Assembly (NCBI GenBank): GCA_023678885.1
Contig: CM042962.1
Coordinates: forward strand, 17,870,336-17,934,335
DNA from: Pogostemon cablin
Taxonomy: Eukaryota; Streptophyta; Magnoliopsida; Lamiales; Lamiaceae
Reading direction: 5' to 3'
DNA: 64,000 nucleotides
The notes under the pieces were generated by a model, which was given only the letters and a program-made list of their open reading frames with translations, was not told where the DNA came from and did no database searches. The position numbers were made by a program, and so were the translations under genes. This document shows positions 37,577 through 51,250 of this stretch, one piece after another (positions within the stretch are counted from its first letter, which is position 1; the number at the start of each line of letters is the position of its first letter).

Positions 37577-37840
37577 ACACATGATAGTCCGAGATAAAGA
37601 TACACATCAAAATTTCAAGATGCAACGTTAATTCAAATAATCTTTAAAAATTCCAAAACATTGATTAAATTCTTATTTTAAGTAGAAAAGTCAAGATTTA
37701 ATTGATAATACGTATTCCCTCTATCCCCAATATGTTGCCAACGAGCATTAATACAAATATTGAAAAAAATATATATAACATTTTAACTTACTTTATTAAG
37801 ATTAAGTGTATATAGCATGATAAAGACTAAAAGAAATAAT
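37373..37840. repeat. Direct repeat, left copy (flanks inverted duplication)
   Basis: About 470 bp matching 43,127-43,577, including a long (AT)n array at 37,487-37,573. The inverted 5.2-kb segment sits between the two copies. Confidence 0.8.
37487..37573. repeat. (AT)n microsatellite, 87 bp
   Basis: Pure TA repeat. The frame of alternating Tyr/Ile across it is an artefact. Confidence 0.95.
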
Positions 37841-40800
37841 TGCATAAATAAAATATATTAGGTAGAAATTACTTTATTAAGATTAAGTGTTTATAACATT
37901 TTAACTTACTTTATTAAGAATTAGTGGTCGTACAAGCACTCAAATTTGATTTACAATCCGTAGATCCTATTCCAGAAATAATTGCATCTTGCTAAGATAT
38001 CACATTTTTATTTTTGTAGTGTTTCGTCGTATCTGTTGGTCAATTCCATGTTTACTAGGGACCCAGTGTCACAACTCTCCCAAAACTTAAATTTTTCGGA
38101 TTGTAAAACAACTCTCTCACTATGATAGGGCACTACATTCAATTGTGTAACAGATGTAACACGTAATGCAGTTTACTTGTGGTATATCCTCTTATACAAT
38201 TGATACTAACACTTTGTGTTTTCCCTCTCACTTCCTTTAGAACAACTTACGCATGGGTATGTGATTTATTACATAGTCATTTTCCAAAAAATCTAGTGTT
38301 TGTGTTAACAATCACCCTTCGATCTTTTGGACTAAATAAATCATCACCCTCCATTTTTCTAGAATATCCCACAAACAGACAAACGTTATACGACATGCTG
38401 TTTCTAGGGCATAACCATAAAATGAATTTAGTAATTTCAAATAATTCATCATCTATCTAATCATTTCCATAAGATTATTTCTCTTATTAGGATTAGAAGA
38501 CTTGTTATTAATTATTATTTGTTGCATTCGTGGGATAAACATGATTTAAGAGTGTACAAATTGTTCACCAACATACCACAACAGATTATAGCTCCATCCT
38601 TCGTTATAAAGACCATGTCATTTAAATGAAATTGAGTATCCATCCAAAAAATATAGAAATTGAATTCAAATTCTTTCTATGAAATCGTACGTAAAGACAA
38701 TTTCTCATAATAAAACGTTTATTCTTATCATAAGATAAATAAACAACTCTCACTGCAACAACCACTACTCTTGTAGTTTTACCCATGTCTATAATAATTT
38801 CATCATCACTTAGTTGCAGAAATTTAGTGATTTCGGTATCTGTACACAACGTGTTTGTAAATGCGATAACTAATCATGCTTTAACAACTAATGAATAAGA
38901 TACTAACCTTGTTCACATCTTGATGAAAATTGATTTCCTTCGCCACTTGTAAATTGATTTCCCTTCAATTTCTATCCATGTTTTTCAATTCATTCATCAA
39001 GTCAACCATGACCTCCCGCCTATCTTTCTTACTCAAGTATCCGTAGAGTTGCATGAGAGCATCATATTTCTATGAACCTCTCACCTTTCCACTTAGAGAC
39101 TTAAATAGGCATCATATGATATTCTTAGTGAGAACACATTTGTATTTTCTCAAGCTGTAAGAATTAAAACCAAGATTCTTTTCTAATCATCTAATTCTGG
39201 ACCAGTAAATATAATTTTTTTTAAAGAAAACAATAAGCGAGAAAAAATATTCAAAAATTCAGAGAATCATAAATAAATACACTAATCAAATACTTCGAAT
39301 TTATCTATTTATATTGATTCCCTCAAAATAATATAAAAATAAAATCACCGACATCTCAAGCACCGTGAGTCTGCATGCCACATTAGGGTGGACGTATACA
39401 AACCCGAACATTTACAAGAGAAGATTTTAGCCATTAATTTCATTCGTCAACCTAACCTCATGACAAAATAATTAATAGTCGGTTCCTCTTTAGCCATGCA
39501 AATAATATCAGTGACTCCGTTGGGGAGTATACTTATTATTTACATCTAAGTGTACACCATTATTTGATCCCAAGTCCGCTGCCCAAGCTTATGTGCCTTA
39601 CTGTTGGAGAAGTACACACGCGCTCAGATAACTTCCTACAATCATCATTTATAAGTTTATACCAGTGAACCGCATATAAACTCATCCGTTAGGGAGGAAG
39701 ACACTATAGCCAACGCGCAAGTTCATATGCATCACATTACAAACAATAATTATTTAAAGAAGTCTGTACCAGTGATCCGTGAATAAAGTCATCCATTAGG
39801 GAGGAAGACACTATAGCCGATGCTCAAGTTTATTCACATCACTTACAAACCAATAATGGAGGCCGCGGAAATTATTAACCAATCCTCTCTCCCACTTAGT
39901 TATTTAACACCGAGGGTTTTTACATACATATAATATTCAAAATAAAATACGCAACCTAGCATACTCCTATTACGGCACATAAGGAAGTAAAGCACAGAGA
40001 ATCATGCATAATATATATAATAATAATCAAATAATTAAATCAAATTATAACAGTTATATATTAGCAAATTTGATTGTTCGCCACCAAGCACGAATGCGGG
40101 TAAAGACTTCCAGATTATCAAAATTTCAAAACCATTGATATCGATCGTCGATATCGTCTAGATTATCAAAATTATCAATATCGACCAGATTATCAAATTT
40201 TCGAAAAACTTTTAGATTATCAAAATTTTAAAACTATCGATATCGACCGTCAATATCATCCAGATTATCAAAATCATCGATATCGACCAGCAAACATATA
40301 TAACAATAATAGATAATTAAATCAATTATGGTAGTTATATATCACGAATTAAATGCAAAAAATGTCGAATTGCAAAAACGAGCCCAGCAAGCCCACGAAT
40401 AACACCTGCATGGCTCGAAGAGGGTATCAGCACAAGCCGTGGCCCCTAAGCATGCCTCCTGTCTCTCTGTCGTGCACTGTATTATACGTGAAGCCGCGTT
40501 TTATCTCTCGCACGCTAGTATTCGTGCACGCTACGCCTGCAGCGTACCATCATCCGTGCGCGCTACGCCTGCAGCGCGCTATCCGTCCGCACTACGCCTG
40601 CAGCTCGCCATCATCTGTGCGCTATACACCTGCAGTACGCCAACATCCGTGGGCCAAAAATTCTCTCACGGTAATCCATTCTCTCATACGGAAGCGAACG
40701 TGGGAGACTTTCTCCTTACCAGGTAGTCAGCGTGCCAACGTGCACCCTCCGTGCATACTCTGCAAAACCAATGTGTCCGCCTTTGGGCTCCAACACATGG

Positions 40801-41159
40801 CAACAAATGTGCGAGACTTTCTCCTCGCCTGATAGGGCGCCCGCCAGGTTGTTCAGCGGGCCTCTATTCGCTAGCCACAACGCCCGGCTAATCACCCGCC
40901 AATCTGCCTGCCACCGTGCGTGGTCTGCCCGACAGTCTGCGTGTCTGCTGCTCGCTAACGGGCACCATCACACGGTTGTGTCTAAACACCTTTAAACACT
41001 CACACGTCTGCACACTTGGCAATGAGAGCCTTCGCCCGGTGAATATGTGCTTTCATGTATAGTTAGGGTGTTCACCAAGAAACCAAGTTCTAAAACCCTA
41101 ATCACATATAAAGCACATAAACCCTAGCCTAACGTGACATGCTTTACTACGAAATCGAA

Positions 41160-41171
41160 GCTCTGATACCA
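41160..41171 (-). other. Primer binding site, initiator tRNA-Met type
   Basis: Minus strand TGGTATCAGAGC, two bases beyond the LTR end. Confidence 0.85.
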
Positions 41172-41173
41172 AT

Positions 41174-42482
41174 TGTTGGCATTTGATCATTTGGTTAACA
41201 TGAACTATTAGGTTTCCATAAGATTCAATATTCATCGGAAGCAAGAAAACATAGAAACTATTACCTTTCACCAGGGTATGTTGAAGAAGAAAGATTCTCG
41301 CCGGCAGCCTGCACAGCCTCACGGTTTTGGACATAACTTCCTCATCTGATATCTGATTCAAGTGATCTACATGCAAAAACGAACAGCAGCAGCAAATAAT
41401 CTTCCGATCTTCTACTGTATTCTCAAGTCCAATCTCGACGTCGTGTGGGCGACGATGTTCAAGATCTTCTTAATCCGCTATTCTCTTACCCTCCTCACAG
41501 TGTTAGGCGTGATCAATTATCATTAGGGTTTCCGAATAGCTGAGATGACTTATATATGGGCTACAGCAGAGACCAGGAGAAGAAATTAGAGTTGGGCCTC
41601 CATTGGGCTTAAGTATCCAAGTTTAGCCTAAAACTTATACTTAAATCCAATAATAATAATATATACCACAAAAATATTATTACTGCACTACCGTTCTAAT
41701 TCCATAATTACGTTATGGGCTCTTTCTTATTATGAGCCTGTTAGTCTCCCCATGTTTAAGATATACAATGTCCATTAATTAATTAAGTTACTAACAACTC
41801 CATTAATTAATATCTCATCCAAGAGTAGTACCACTAAACCTCATTATCATGCCGGAATAAATCCACCTGCAGGGTTTACATGATAATCCTTATGAGCTCC
41901 TCAAGGGGACATCATCAACCTATTTAATAGGACACAGATTCCTTCTACAATCAACAGCACATCATAGAGACATCACTATTTCTCAACTCACTGAGTTTAT
42001 TGATTTAATTACATGTAAATATCACCCATTGATGAATCAAAGAAATACATACTGCCTTATGTGTCAAGGTTATTGTATAGGGATTAGGAGCACGAACATC
42101 CATAATAAAAGAGATCAAGTTCTCCTATATAGTTAGTATAAATCAAACGATCTCAAGCGGTCCTGCTCAATACACACGAAGTGCACTAATGTGATTCTAT
42201 AGTCAAGACAAACTAATACCAAATCACACTACAACCATCCCGATAGAGAGTCCCCGTCTATCTCGGTTGTGAGAATCTGTTTATACTTTATAAAGAAACC
42301 GATAATATAATCTTCCGCGTGTTGTCGCACAACATATTATCTACAGTATAAGTAAGTGGACTATTGCATCGGACATATAAATAAATTATAAGACGCAATC
42401 ATTTGATCATTGATTCTCATTTCTAATAAATTGTTAAAACATTATTCATACTAAAACTTGACTTTTAGTATGCAATCCAACA
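41174..42482 (-). repeat. Copia LTR in inverted copy (1,309 bp)
   Basis: Minus-strand TGTTGGATTG...GCCAACA. It keeps the roughly 455 bp that are missing from the LTR at 48,242-49,093. Confidence 0.88.
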
Positions 42483-43118
42483 CCATCATCTTGAGCTACG
42501 TGGACAGCTGCTCTGTGATGTTTGCTCCCAAAATTGTATTTTCTTATTTATTTTTACAAAATAAAAAGCGATTATATTACGAATTGTAATTATATTTAAA
42601 GCAAAATAGCATACCTTTGTCCCATCATTTTTCGACGATATATTGGGTATCCATCCTTTCTTTGCATTGTGGTCATAGAGAAAGGCCTGGGGTATTTGAA
42701 CCTATAAAAATTGTCAATCATGCATGTGCATCTTGGGTTATACTTTCCACATAGATCATACAACAAATGTTTTACAACGGACTGATACTATAGAGCGGCA
42801 GTTTCTTTGTTTGGGATTTCTACACTCACGTACTTATCATATTGATCAGCATTTGTGATTTTATAATGAATTTCCAGAATTATCAACATGTTAGCATGTG
42901 GAAGCCTTCGCTTTTGGAATTCAATGACATAAACAAACGCTGCAACCTTGCAAAAAATTTCTTTTTTCAAAATTTGATCTTTCAGGTCAATCAATTTTCC
43001 TTTGAAAAATCTTGCAGCGATATCCGGCATGTCTTGCGAACTTTGCCCTGGTAGAAGAAGATCTTTGATTTCCTTCCAATCTGGATTAAATGTCATTGTT
43101 AAGAAAATATCAGGCTTC
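42483..43118 (-). pseudogene. Inverted duplicate of Helitron Rep fragment
   Basis: Reverse-complement copy of 47,609-48,241. It encodes KPDIFLTMTFNPDWKEIKDL and EFQKRRLPHAN on the minus strand, the same altered HUH motif as the other copy. The match ends near 43,118, where the direct repeat begins. Confidence 0.85.
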
Positions 43119-43126
43119 AACAACGA

Positions 43127-43241
43127 CTTTCGAAAGCTCTGGTAGAAATTCAATCTTCTTCCCAACAGCCTCTTGAGCAAATGAAAATGATGTTATATTA
43201 ATTATTTTGATTTAAAAAAAAAGGTGGTCTGATAGATGGAT

Positions 43242-43326
<85 letters not shown>

Positions 43327-43577
43327 CACATGATAGTCCGAGATATAAACACACATCAAAATTTCAAGATGCAACGTTAATTCAAATAATCTTTAAAAAT
43401 CCAAAACATTGATTAAATTCTTATTTTAAGTAGAAAAGTCAAGATTTAATTGATAATACGTATTCCCTCTATACCCAATATGTTGCCAACGGGCATTAAT
43501 ACAAATATTGAAAAAATATATATAACATTTTAACTTACTTTATTAAGATTAAGTGTCTATAGCATGATAAAGACTAA
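43127..43577. repeat. Direct repeat, right copy
   Basis: Matches 37,373-37,840. Its (AT)n array is at 43,244-43,323. Confidence 0.8.
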
Positions 43578-45968
43578 AAGAAATTTCTTATAAATTGTAA
43601 ATACCAAATCAATAGATTCAGAATGAAAAGCATATACTGAAAACATTACTAAATAATAAAAAAAATGAATTTGGAAATTTCGGTAATATTAATAAATTAA
43701 ATCAATATTCTCTTAATAGATTCAATATTAGTTAATTTCCATGTTATTTTTTAGTTGTCTAAGTATTATATTTACAAATTACTTAACCAATTTTCCTTTT
43801 AATGTAAACCTTTGTAGATTAATAGAATTAAATAACACATTCAATACTTATTGAAGTTGAAGAGTTTTGATCAACACTGCTGCTTTAAACACATAAGAAT
43901 TGTGATAAACAAACAACAAAACACATTTAATACGTTGATACTTTTCTTAAACTCTTGAAATCCATTCACACTAACATCAAATTTACTCCATATTTCATAC
44001 CATTGCAACGTTACAATTCTTAGAACAACTTCTCTTCAAGAAAATTAATATTCCTACTAATTTTAATGACGGGTTTCACACTAGCATCTTTGAAAAGCAG
44101 AGAAATCACCAAACCATCTGAAGAAATATAAAGGTAAGCCTTTTTAGTAAGTTTAATATGGTTCTCGGATTACAAAGTTTGCATATATAGCAAAGTTATT
44201 GTTTATACTTTAATATATATGATTATGCAACACACATGTAAAATTAATAATATATACAATATGTCATGTTAGTCGTGTAATATGTCATTATGTGTTGTTA
44301 GCTTCCAACTTCTCTTGAAACAAAATACACATCTAAACACTAACATATAGGATTTTGAAATTTTATAAACCCCTAAACTCAGTTTATCTTCTGAAAGGTC
44401 ACAATCTTCCACTACATCCCATTTTTGTTTTCTATTGCTATGAACTCCTTCCTCCTAAGGTCAAACCATCTGCAATATAACTTATTTTTGTTTGGTGAAT
44501 CTAGAGAAACATAAAATAAAAGAAAAAAAAAGTTTAACTGATCTATATTACTTGCAAAACTTAAATTAATATTTAGATCTTGAGAAAAGATCTTATATTT
44601 GGAGTTATATTATTAGTAGAGTTGATATCCGGTGCATCCGGGTACAATAGTACACCCATATGTGTATAACTTTTTATTCTATATGTATATATGTTTCTTA
44701 ATAATTGTATACTTTTTTCACACTCAATTTTTCATTAAAAAAACTAGCATCCATATGTGTATAACTTTTTTTCAATAGTGTATACATATTTTTTAATAAT
44801 TGTATATTTTTTTCACTCAATTTTTCATTAAAAAAATAACAAAATCACAAACAAAGTGTATACATTTTTGTTCATAATTGTATATGTTTTTGTTTATAAT
44901 TGTATACGTTTTTGAAAATGGGTGCACCGTATCTTGGGTGTACTCAGGTGCACAGTAGTATTAGCCTAAGAAATATAATCTGTAATAGTAATCATAAATA
45001 ATCTTAAACATAATTTATTAATTTTATTCTTAATTAATTAAATTATTAATATATTTGACTATTAAATTAAATTGAAATGAAAATAACAGCAACATAAAAA
45101 CTTTGTTTATGTACAAAATTCGAATTTTTTTAACAAGTTTACTTCTGAATAAATTGGTTACAAATAATAATCAAACTTCTCACAAATACAGGTTCGAAAC
45201 CAATTGGAGGCTAGCAAATCAATTTATTTATTTTTCAATTATTATTATTTAATTATTCAATCTATTTATTTTTTTAATTATTATTATTAAATTAATGTTT
45301 AATTAAGTGTAGTCTAAACTAAAATATTAATTAAGTGTAGTCTAAACTAAAATATAATGACAATAAAATATGTATTAAAAGCTAATGAACTATTACTACA
45401 TTACAATAGATGACACTTTATAGAAATGTATTATTAGGTAAAATATATTATTAATAACTCTTACACTACATATATCAATGTCATAAAAGGTAATTTTTCT
45501 AATAGTGTTTTTTTTGCAAATTTTCAAAAGTGAGTATTAATTTGCTTTAAGATTAGAGTTCATGGTTTTTTTCTCCCCAATAAACGATATAAAAATTAAA
45601 ATATTTATTAAAATATACATACATATAATTAAATAGAACTAAAATAGATATAGATGCTTGGCCGGATATAAATTAAAAAAAATTGATAAGATTTGAACAG
45701 ATTAACAAAATAAATTTTCAAGTACTTGGCTCAAGCTCCCATACGACTAATGCATTAGTCGACATAAGTCGAAATCCCCTTGAATTTGGATGTAATATGA
45801 GTAAATAGAAATTATGACCTTACAAAGAAAGGAAAAAAAAAAGCATAAAAAAAAATCACCCAAACACACACACATATATATATTCCTTTAGCCTAAAAAA
45901 AATTAAACTTTCCATTTTACTAATTTAAATAGAAAATATGGACCGCACAAACAAAAAATTAAACTACT
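43578..45968. other. Noncoding Helitron sequence upstream of RepHel
   Basis: The first 200 bp repeat 37,100-37,310. The rest is AT-rich, apart from the MITE-like element at 44,623-44,968. No coding sequence recognised. Confidence 0.4.
44623..44968. mobile_element. MITE-like repeat, copy 1
   Basis: About 345 bp beginning AGAGTTGATATCCGGTGCAT. Its end resembles the reverse complement of its start (both carry a GTGCA.C and GTAC pattern). A related copy lies at 60,412-60,655. Internal motif GTGTATA..TTTTT repeats. Target duplication unclear; superfamily not assigned. Confidence 0.45.
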
Positions 45969-47180
45969 TAATGTTATCACAAGAAGAAAGAATGCGAAAA
46001 ATTTAAAATAGCATTGACTCAAGAAATAAAAGACAAAGAAAGGATGCTACAAACTTTAATGTCGCTTCAACATCAACTCATGCACAATCACGAGGTAAAA
46101 ACTAAAATTTTCTCTAATAATACACCACCAATAAGATTCAACACAATTTAACAAAAAAAGTACATGTGTCGGATGAGACTTCGTCGGTGCCTTTTACCTC
46201 ACCAATTTATGAATTGAAAATTTAAGGCGAGTGTAAATGTTGTGGAGCTATAAAGTTTGAATCTGAAACTCCAACTTTCTGCTGCCAAAAGAGACAGGTA
46301 CATAAAGAAAACAATATAAATTAAAATTTTGAAACATTACTTAAAAAAATTATGTGTACATTTATATAATACGACTTCAAATCTTCAATTTGAATTTCAG
46401 GTAGAACTTGTGGAGACAGAAGCACTCGAACAAAATTTTATCAATTGTTCTTGTCTCAATCCAAAGAAGGAAAATAATTCAGGAAAAACATTAGAGGGTT
46501 CAACAGTGTTTTCTCATTTACTTCATTTGGAGTGAACTTGGATAAAAATCTAGCCAAAGCAAATATAGGAGTTTACACATTAAGAGTTAAGAGACAGACG
46601 TACCATGATCTTCCAGCTCTTCTGCCAGAGAAAAGGTTAATATTATTTCAATTATACTTTTTCGACACAGACCATAAAGTAGAAAATAGAATCAACGTGT
46701 TAAGTGAAGCTACATTAGAGAGGCCAGGTACAAAGACTCCTGCATATAATGCAAGAAAATCCTTATGCTAGATTTTTTCGAGCTATTACGGATCAACCAA
46801 CACTTGGAAACGTCAAGATTCATATTGCAAGCAATGTCAAAGTTGACCAAAGAGTGTGCAACATGCTAACAGTGGATTAAGCAGCAACTCTTTGGATTGA
46901 AGGAAATGACAATCTAATTCCATTTGAAAGATATAGTTGTACATGCTCATTCGGGAAACCCACATAGAATACAACATTATTTCAGTTGTTATGATTCACT
47001 TCAATATCTCATACTTTTTCCAAGAGAAGAGGCTGGTTGGCATCAAGACGTTAAGAGGAATCAACCTAGCATTACTTCAATTAGCCAGCTAAGAGAAAGG
47101 AGAACAGTTGAAGAAAGATTTTTTGAAATACACAGTGCAGAAGATGTAATTCAAAACGAAAATGAATGTGCCATTTTTTA
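45969..47180 (+). pseudogene. Helitron RepHel, N-terminal part
   Basis: From a putative ATG at 45,969 (MLSQEERMRK) the plus strand gives, across stops and AT-rich intron-like gaps, a Cys-rich motif (CKCCGAIKFE...CCQKR, about 46,233-46,295). It continues with VFSHLLHLE/FTSFGVNLDKN, LPALLPEKRLILFQLYFFDT and LGNVKIHIAS. Then comes KDIVVHAHSGNPHRIQHYF...LQYLILFPR (46,924-47,181). The order matches the long N-terminal region of plant Helitron proteins upstream of the relaxase. Several frame changes and stops make it non-functional. Confidence 0.75.
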
Positions 47181-47429
47181 AAGAACTTTACATATCATTT
47201 TTTTGCTAAATGTATATTTAAAAAAACAGTTAACTTAATTAAAACAATGATAAATAGAAACATCTCAAAGACGAGAGTCAAAAGTGTCGTGTCGAGAATA
47301 CTACTGTTATAAGCTACAAATTAAGCACGTAAGTAAATCAACACTTATGCTAACAAAAAAACTACTACAATAATATGTCGTAAATATGTACTTAAAGTTA
47401 GAATCAACGAGGCTTGACTTTTTTAGGAA

Positions 47430-48241
47430 TCAACAAAGGTTGATTAGAGCATAGCTGTATCAAGAAATCGTTGACTCAATAAATTCAGCAAAACAAGTGG
47501 GGACAAAGTCGGATTAAAAATAGTACTTCCACCATCTTTCATTACAGGTCCAAGGGACATGCGTCAATGTTATTTGGATACAATGGCATTTGTGAAAAAT
47601 GCCGAAAAGCCTGATATTTTCTTAACAATGACATTTAATCCAGATTGGAAGGAAATCAAAGATCTTCTTCTACCAGGACAAAGTTCGCAAGAAATGCCGG
47701 ATATCGCTGCAAGAGTTTTCAAAGGAAAATTGATTGACCTGAAAGATCAAATTTTGAAAAAAGAAATTTTTTGCAAGGTTGCAGCATTTGTTTATGTCAT
47801 TGAATTCCAAAAGCGAAGGCTTCCACATGCTAACATGTTGATAATTCTGGAAAGTCATTATAAAATCACAAATGCTGATCAATATGATAAGTACGTGAGT
47901 GTAGAAATCCCAAACAAAGAAACTGCCGCTCTATAGTATCAGTCCGTTATAAAACATTTGTTGTATGATCTATGTGGAAAGTATAACCCAAGATGCACAT
48001 GCATGATTGACAATTTTTATAGGTTCAAATACCCCAGGCCTTTCTCTATGACCACAATGCAAAGAAAGGATGGATACCCAATATATCGTCGAATAATGAT
48101 GGGACAAAGGTATGCTATTTTGCTTTAAATATAATTACAATTCGTAATATAATAGCTTTTTATTTTGTAAAAATAAATAAGAAAATACAATTTTGGAAGC
48201 AAACATCACAGAGCAGCTGTCCACGTAGCTCAAGATGATGG
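47430..48241 (+). pseudogene. Helitron RepHel, HUH relaxase part
   Basis: An open frame from 47,559 to 47,936 carries GPRDMRQCYLDTMAFV, KPDIFLTMTFNPDWKEI and EFQKRRLPHANMLII. The HUH histidine pair of the relaxase, normally PHAH, reads PHAN. After a stop the frame continues with YNPRCTCMIDNFYRFKYPRP and YPIYRRIMMGQ, then a donor-like GTATGC. The next coding, KHHRAAVHVAQDDG, begins past the place where the catalytic tyrosine pair should be, so about 55-60 residues seem deleted. The Copia element interrupts right after VAQDDG. Confidence 0.85.
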
Positions 48242-49093
48242 TGTTGGATTGCATACTAAAAGTCAAGTTTTAGTATGAATAATGTTTTAATAATTTATTA
48301 GAAATGAGAATCAATGATCAAATTATTGCGTCTTATAATTTATTTATATGTCCGATGCAATAGTCCACTTACTTATACTGTAGATAATATGTTGTGCGAC
48401 AACACGCGGAAGATTATATTATCGATTTCTTTATAAAGTATAAACAGATACTCACAACCAAGATAGACGGGGACTCTCTATCGGGATGGTTGTAGTGTGA
48501 TTTGGTATTAGTTTGTCTTGACTATAGAATTACATTAGTGCACTTCGTGTGTATTGAGCAGGACCGCTTGAGATCGTTTGATTTATACTGACTATATAGG
48601 AGAACTTGATCTCTGTTATTATGGATGTTCGTGCTCTTAATCCCTATAAAATAACCTCGACACATAAGGCAGTATGTATTTCTTTGATTCATCGATGGGT
48701 GATATTTACATGTAATTAAATTAATAAACTCAGTGAGTTGGGAAATAGTACTGTCTCTATGATGTGCTGTTGATTGTAGAAGGAATAACAGATTAAGAAA
48801 ATCTTGAACATCGTCGCCCACACGACGTCGAGATTGGACTTGAGAATACAGTAGAAGATCAAAAGGTTATTTGCTGCTGCTGTTCATTTTTGCATGTAGA
48901 TCCTTTGAATCAGATATCAGATGAGGAAGTTATGCCCAAAACCGTGAGGCTGTGCAGGCTGCCGGCGAGAATATTTCTTCTTCAACATACCCTGGTGAAA
49001 GGTAATACGTTTCTATGTTTTCTTGCTTCCGATGAATATTGAATCTTATGGAAACCTAATAGTTCATGTTAACCAAATGATCAAATGCCAACA
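48242..49093 (+). repeat. 5' LTR of Copia element, internally deleted
   Basis: 852 bp, TGTTGGATTG...GCCAACA. About 455 bp (equivalent to 54,451-54,905) are missing at 48,787, plus about 85 bp near 48,885. Confidence 0.88.
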
Positions 49094-49096
49094 ATT

Positions 49097-49111
49097 GGTA
49101 TCAGAACTTCG
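49097..49111 (+). other. Primer binding site, initiator tRNA-Met type
   Basis: TGGTATCAGAACTTC just after the LTR; one change (A for G) from the usual TGGTATCAGAGC. Confidence 0.75.
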
Positions 49112-51250
49112 ATTTCATAGTGAAGCGTGTCACGTTAGCCTAGGGTTTATGTGCTTTATATGTGATTAGGGTTTTAGAACTTGGTTTCTTGGTAAACTCC
49201 CTAACTATACACGAAAGCACATGTTCACTACATGGCAGTATTCACGCCGGTTAATGTCACCGGGCTATTTCTTGGTTGGCGCACGGGTTGCTTCACGATG
49301 ACGAGCTTACCGGGCATTGCTGACGAGGACTGTTCCTATTCTGGGCGTAGGCTCTCATTGCCAAGTGTGCAGACGTGTGAGTGTTCACAGGTATTTAGAC
49401 ACAACCGTGTGATGGTGCCCGTGAGCGAGCAGCAGGCACGCAGACTGTCGGGCAGACCACGCACAGTGGCAGGCAGATTGGCGGGTGATGAGCCGGGCGT
49501 TGTGGCTAGCGAATAGAGGCCCACTGAGCAACCTGGCAGGAGCCCTATCGGGCGAGGAGAAAGTCTCGCACATTTATTGTCGTGTGTTGGAGCCCAAAGG
49601 CGGACACATTGGCGTGTAGAGTATGCACGGAGGGTGCACGTTGGCACGTTGACTACCAGGCAAGGAGAAAGTCTCCCACGTTCACTTCCGTATGAGAGAA
49701 TGGATTACCGTGCAAGAATTTTTGGTTCACGGATGTTGGCGCACTGCAGGTGTATAGCGCACGAATGATGGCGCACTGCAGGCGTAGTACGGACGGATAG
49801 CGCGCTGCAGGCGTAGCGCGCACGGATGATGGTACGCTGCAGGCGTAGCATGCACGAATACTGGCATGCGAGAGATGAAACGCGGCTTCACGTATAATAC
49901 GGTGCATGACAGAGAGGCACGAGGCATGCTTAGGGGGCACGGCTTGTGCTGATACCCTCCTCGAGCCATGTAAGTGTTATTCGTGGGCTTGCTAGACTCG
50001 TTTTTACAATTCGATGTTTTTGAATTTAATTCATGATATATAACTACCATAATTGATTTAATTATCTATTATTGTTATATATGTTTGCTGGTCGATATCG
50101 ATGATTTTGATAATATGGATGATATTGACGGTCAATTTCGATAGTTTTAAAATTTTGATAATCTGGAAGTTTTTCGAAAATTTGATAATCTAGTCGATAT
50201 TGATAATTTTGATAATCTAGACGATATCTACAGTCGATATCAATAGTTTTGAAAATTTGATAATCTGTAAGTCTTTACCCGCATTCGTGCTTGGTGGCGA
50301 ACAATCGAATTCGCTGATATATAACTGTTATAATTTGATTTAATTATTTGATTATTATTATATATGTTATGCATGATTCTCTGTGCTTTACTGGATTATG
50401 TGCCGTAATAGGAGTATGCTAGGTTGCATATTTTATTTTGAATATTATATGTATGTAAAAACCCTCGGTGTTAAATAACTAAGTGGGAGAGAGGATTGGG
50501 TAATAATTTCCGCGGCCTCCATTATAGGTTTGTAAGTGATGTGAATAAACTTGCACGTCGGCTATAGTGCCTTCCTCCCTAACGGATGAGTTTATTCGCA
50601 GATCACTGGTACAGATTTCTTTAAATAATTATTGTTTGTAATGTGATGCATATGAACTTGCGCGTTGGCTATAGTGCCTTCCTCCCTAACGGATGAGTTT
50701 ATATGCGGTTCACTGGTATAAACTTATAAATGATGATTGTAGGAAGTTATCTGAGCGTGTGTACTTCTCCAATAGTAAGGCACATAAGCTTGGGCAGCGG
50801 ACTTGGGATCAAATAATGGTGTACACTTAGATGTAAATAATAAGTATACTCCCCAATGGAGTCACTGATATTATTTGCCTGGCTAAAGAGCAACCGACTA
50901 TTAATTATTTTGTCATGAGGTTAGGTTGACGAATGAAATTAATGGCTAAAACCTTCTCTTGTAAATGTTCGGGTTTGTATACGTCCACCTTAATGTGGCA
51001 TGCAGACTCACGGTGCTTGAGATGTCGGTGAATTTTATTTTTATATTATTTTGAGGGAATCAATATAAATAGATAAATTCGAAGTATTTGATCAGTGTAT
51101 TTATTTATGATTCTCTGAATTTTTGAATGTTTTTTCTCGCTTATTGTTTTCTTTAAAAAAATTATATTTACTGGTCGAGAATTAGATGATTAGAAAAGAA
51201 TCTTGGTTTTAATTCTTATAGCTTGAGAAAATACAAATGTGTTCTCACTA
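49112..51250 (+). other. Long Copia leader with minisatellites
   Basis: No coding sequence. Contains a GC-rich array (about 49,735-49,865) of roughly 30-bp units built on CGCTGCAGGCGTAG...CACGGATGATGG, a run of variants of GATATCGATAGTTTTGAAAA (50,085-50,275), and a roughly 130-bp duplicated segment ending CCTCCCTAACGGATGAG (50,560-50,700). All are mirrored in the inverted copy near 39,650-40,660. Confidence 0.65.

Larger units (their letters stand above)
37921..42482 (-). mobile_element. Truncated inverted duplicate of the Copia element
   Basis: Reverse-complement copy of the Copia element at 48,242-52,468. It has an LTR at 41,174-42,482, PBS at 41,160-41,171, the same GC-rich leader repeats (about 40,500-40,660), and pre-integrase-like coding (38,849-38,622, GKTTRVVVVAVRVVYLSYD). 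It stops inside pol at about 37,921. There is no second LTR. The adjacent CCATC at 42,483-42,487 is the complement of the GATGG target duplication of the other copy, so both derive from one insertion event. Confidence 0.85.

Noticed and set aside
37369..37605. Open frame of alternating Tyr and Ile
   Set aside because: It is only the translation of the (AT)n array; the same holds for 59,829-60,032.
40353..40995. Cluster of open frames in GC-rich DNA
   Set aside because: Noncoding minisatellite leader of the inverted Copia copy; mirrored at 49,232-50,050. No protein similarity recognised.
46329..47936. Separate small genes at 46,329, 46,532, 46,924 and 47,559
   Set aside because: They are collinear fragments of one RepHel pseudogene rather than independent genes.
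49735..49865. CRISPR-like spaced repeats
   Set aside because: Units are contiguous, variable minisatellite repeats in a plant retrotransposon leader, with no spacers.
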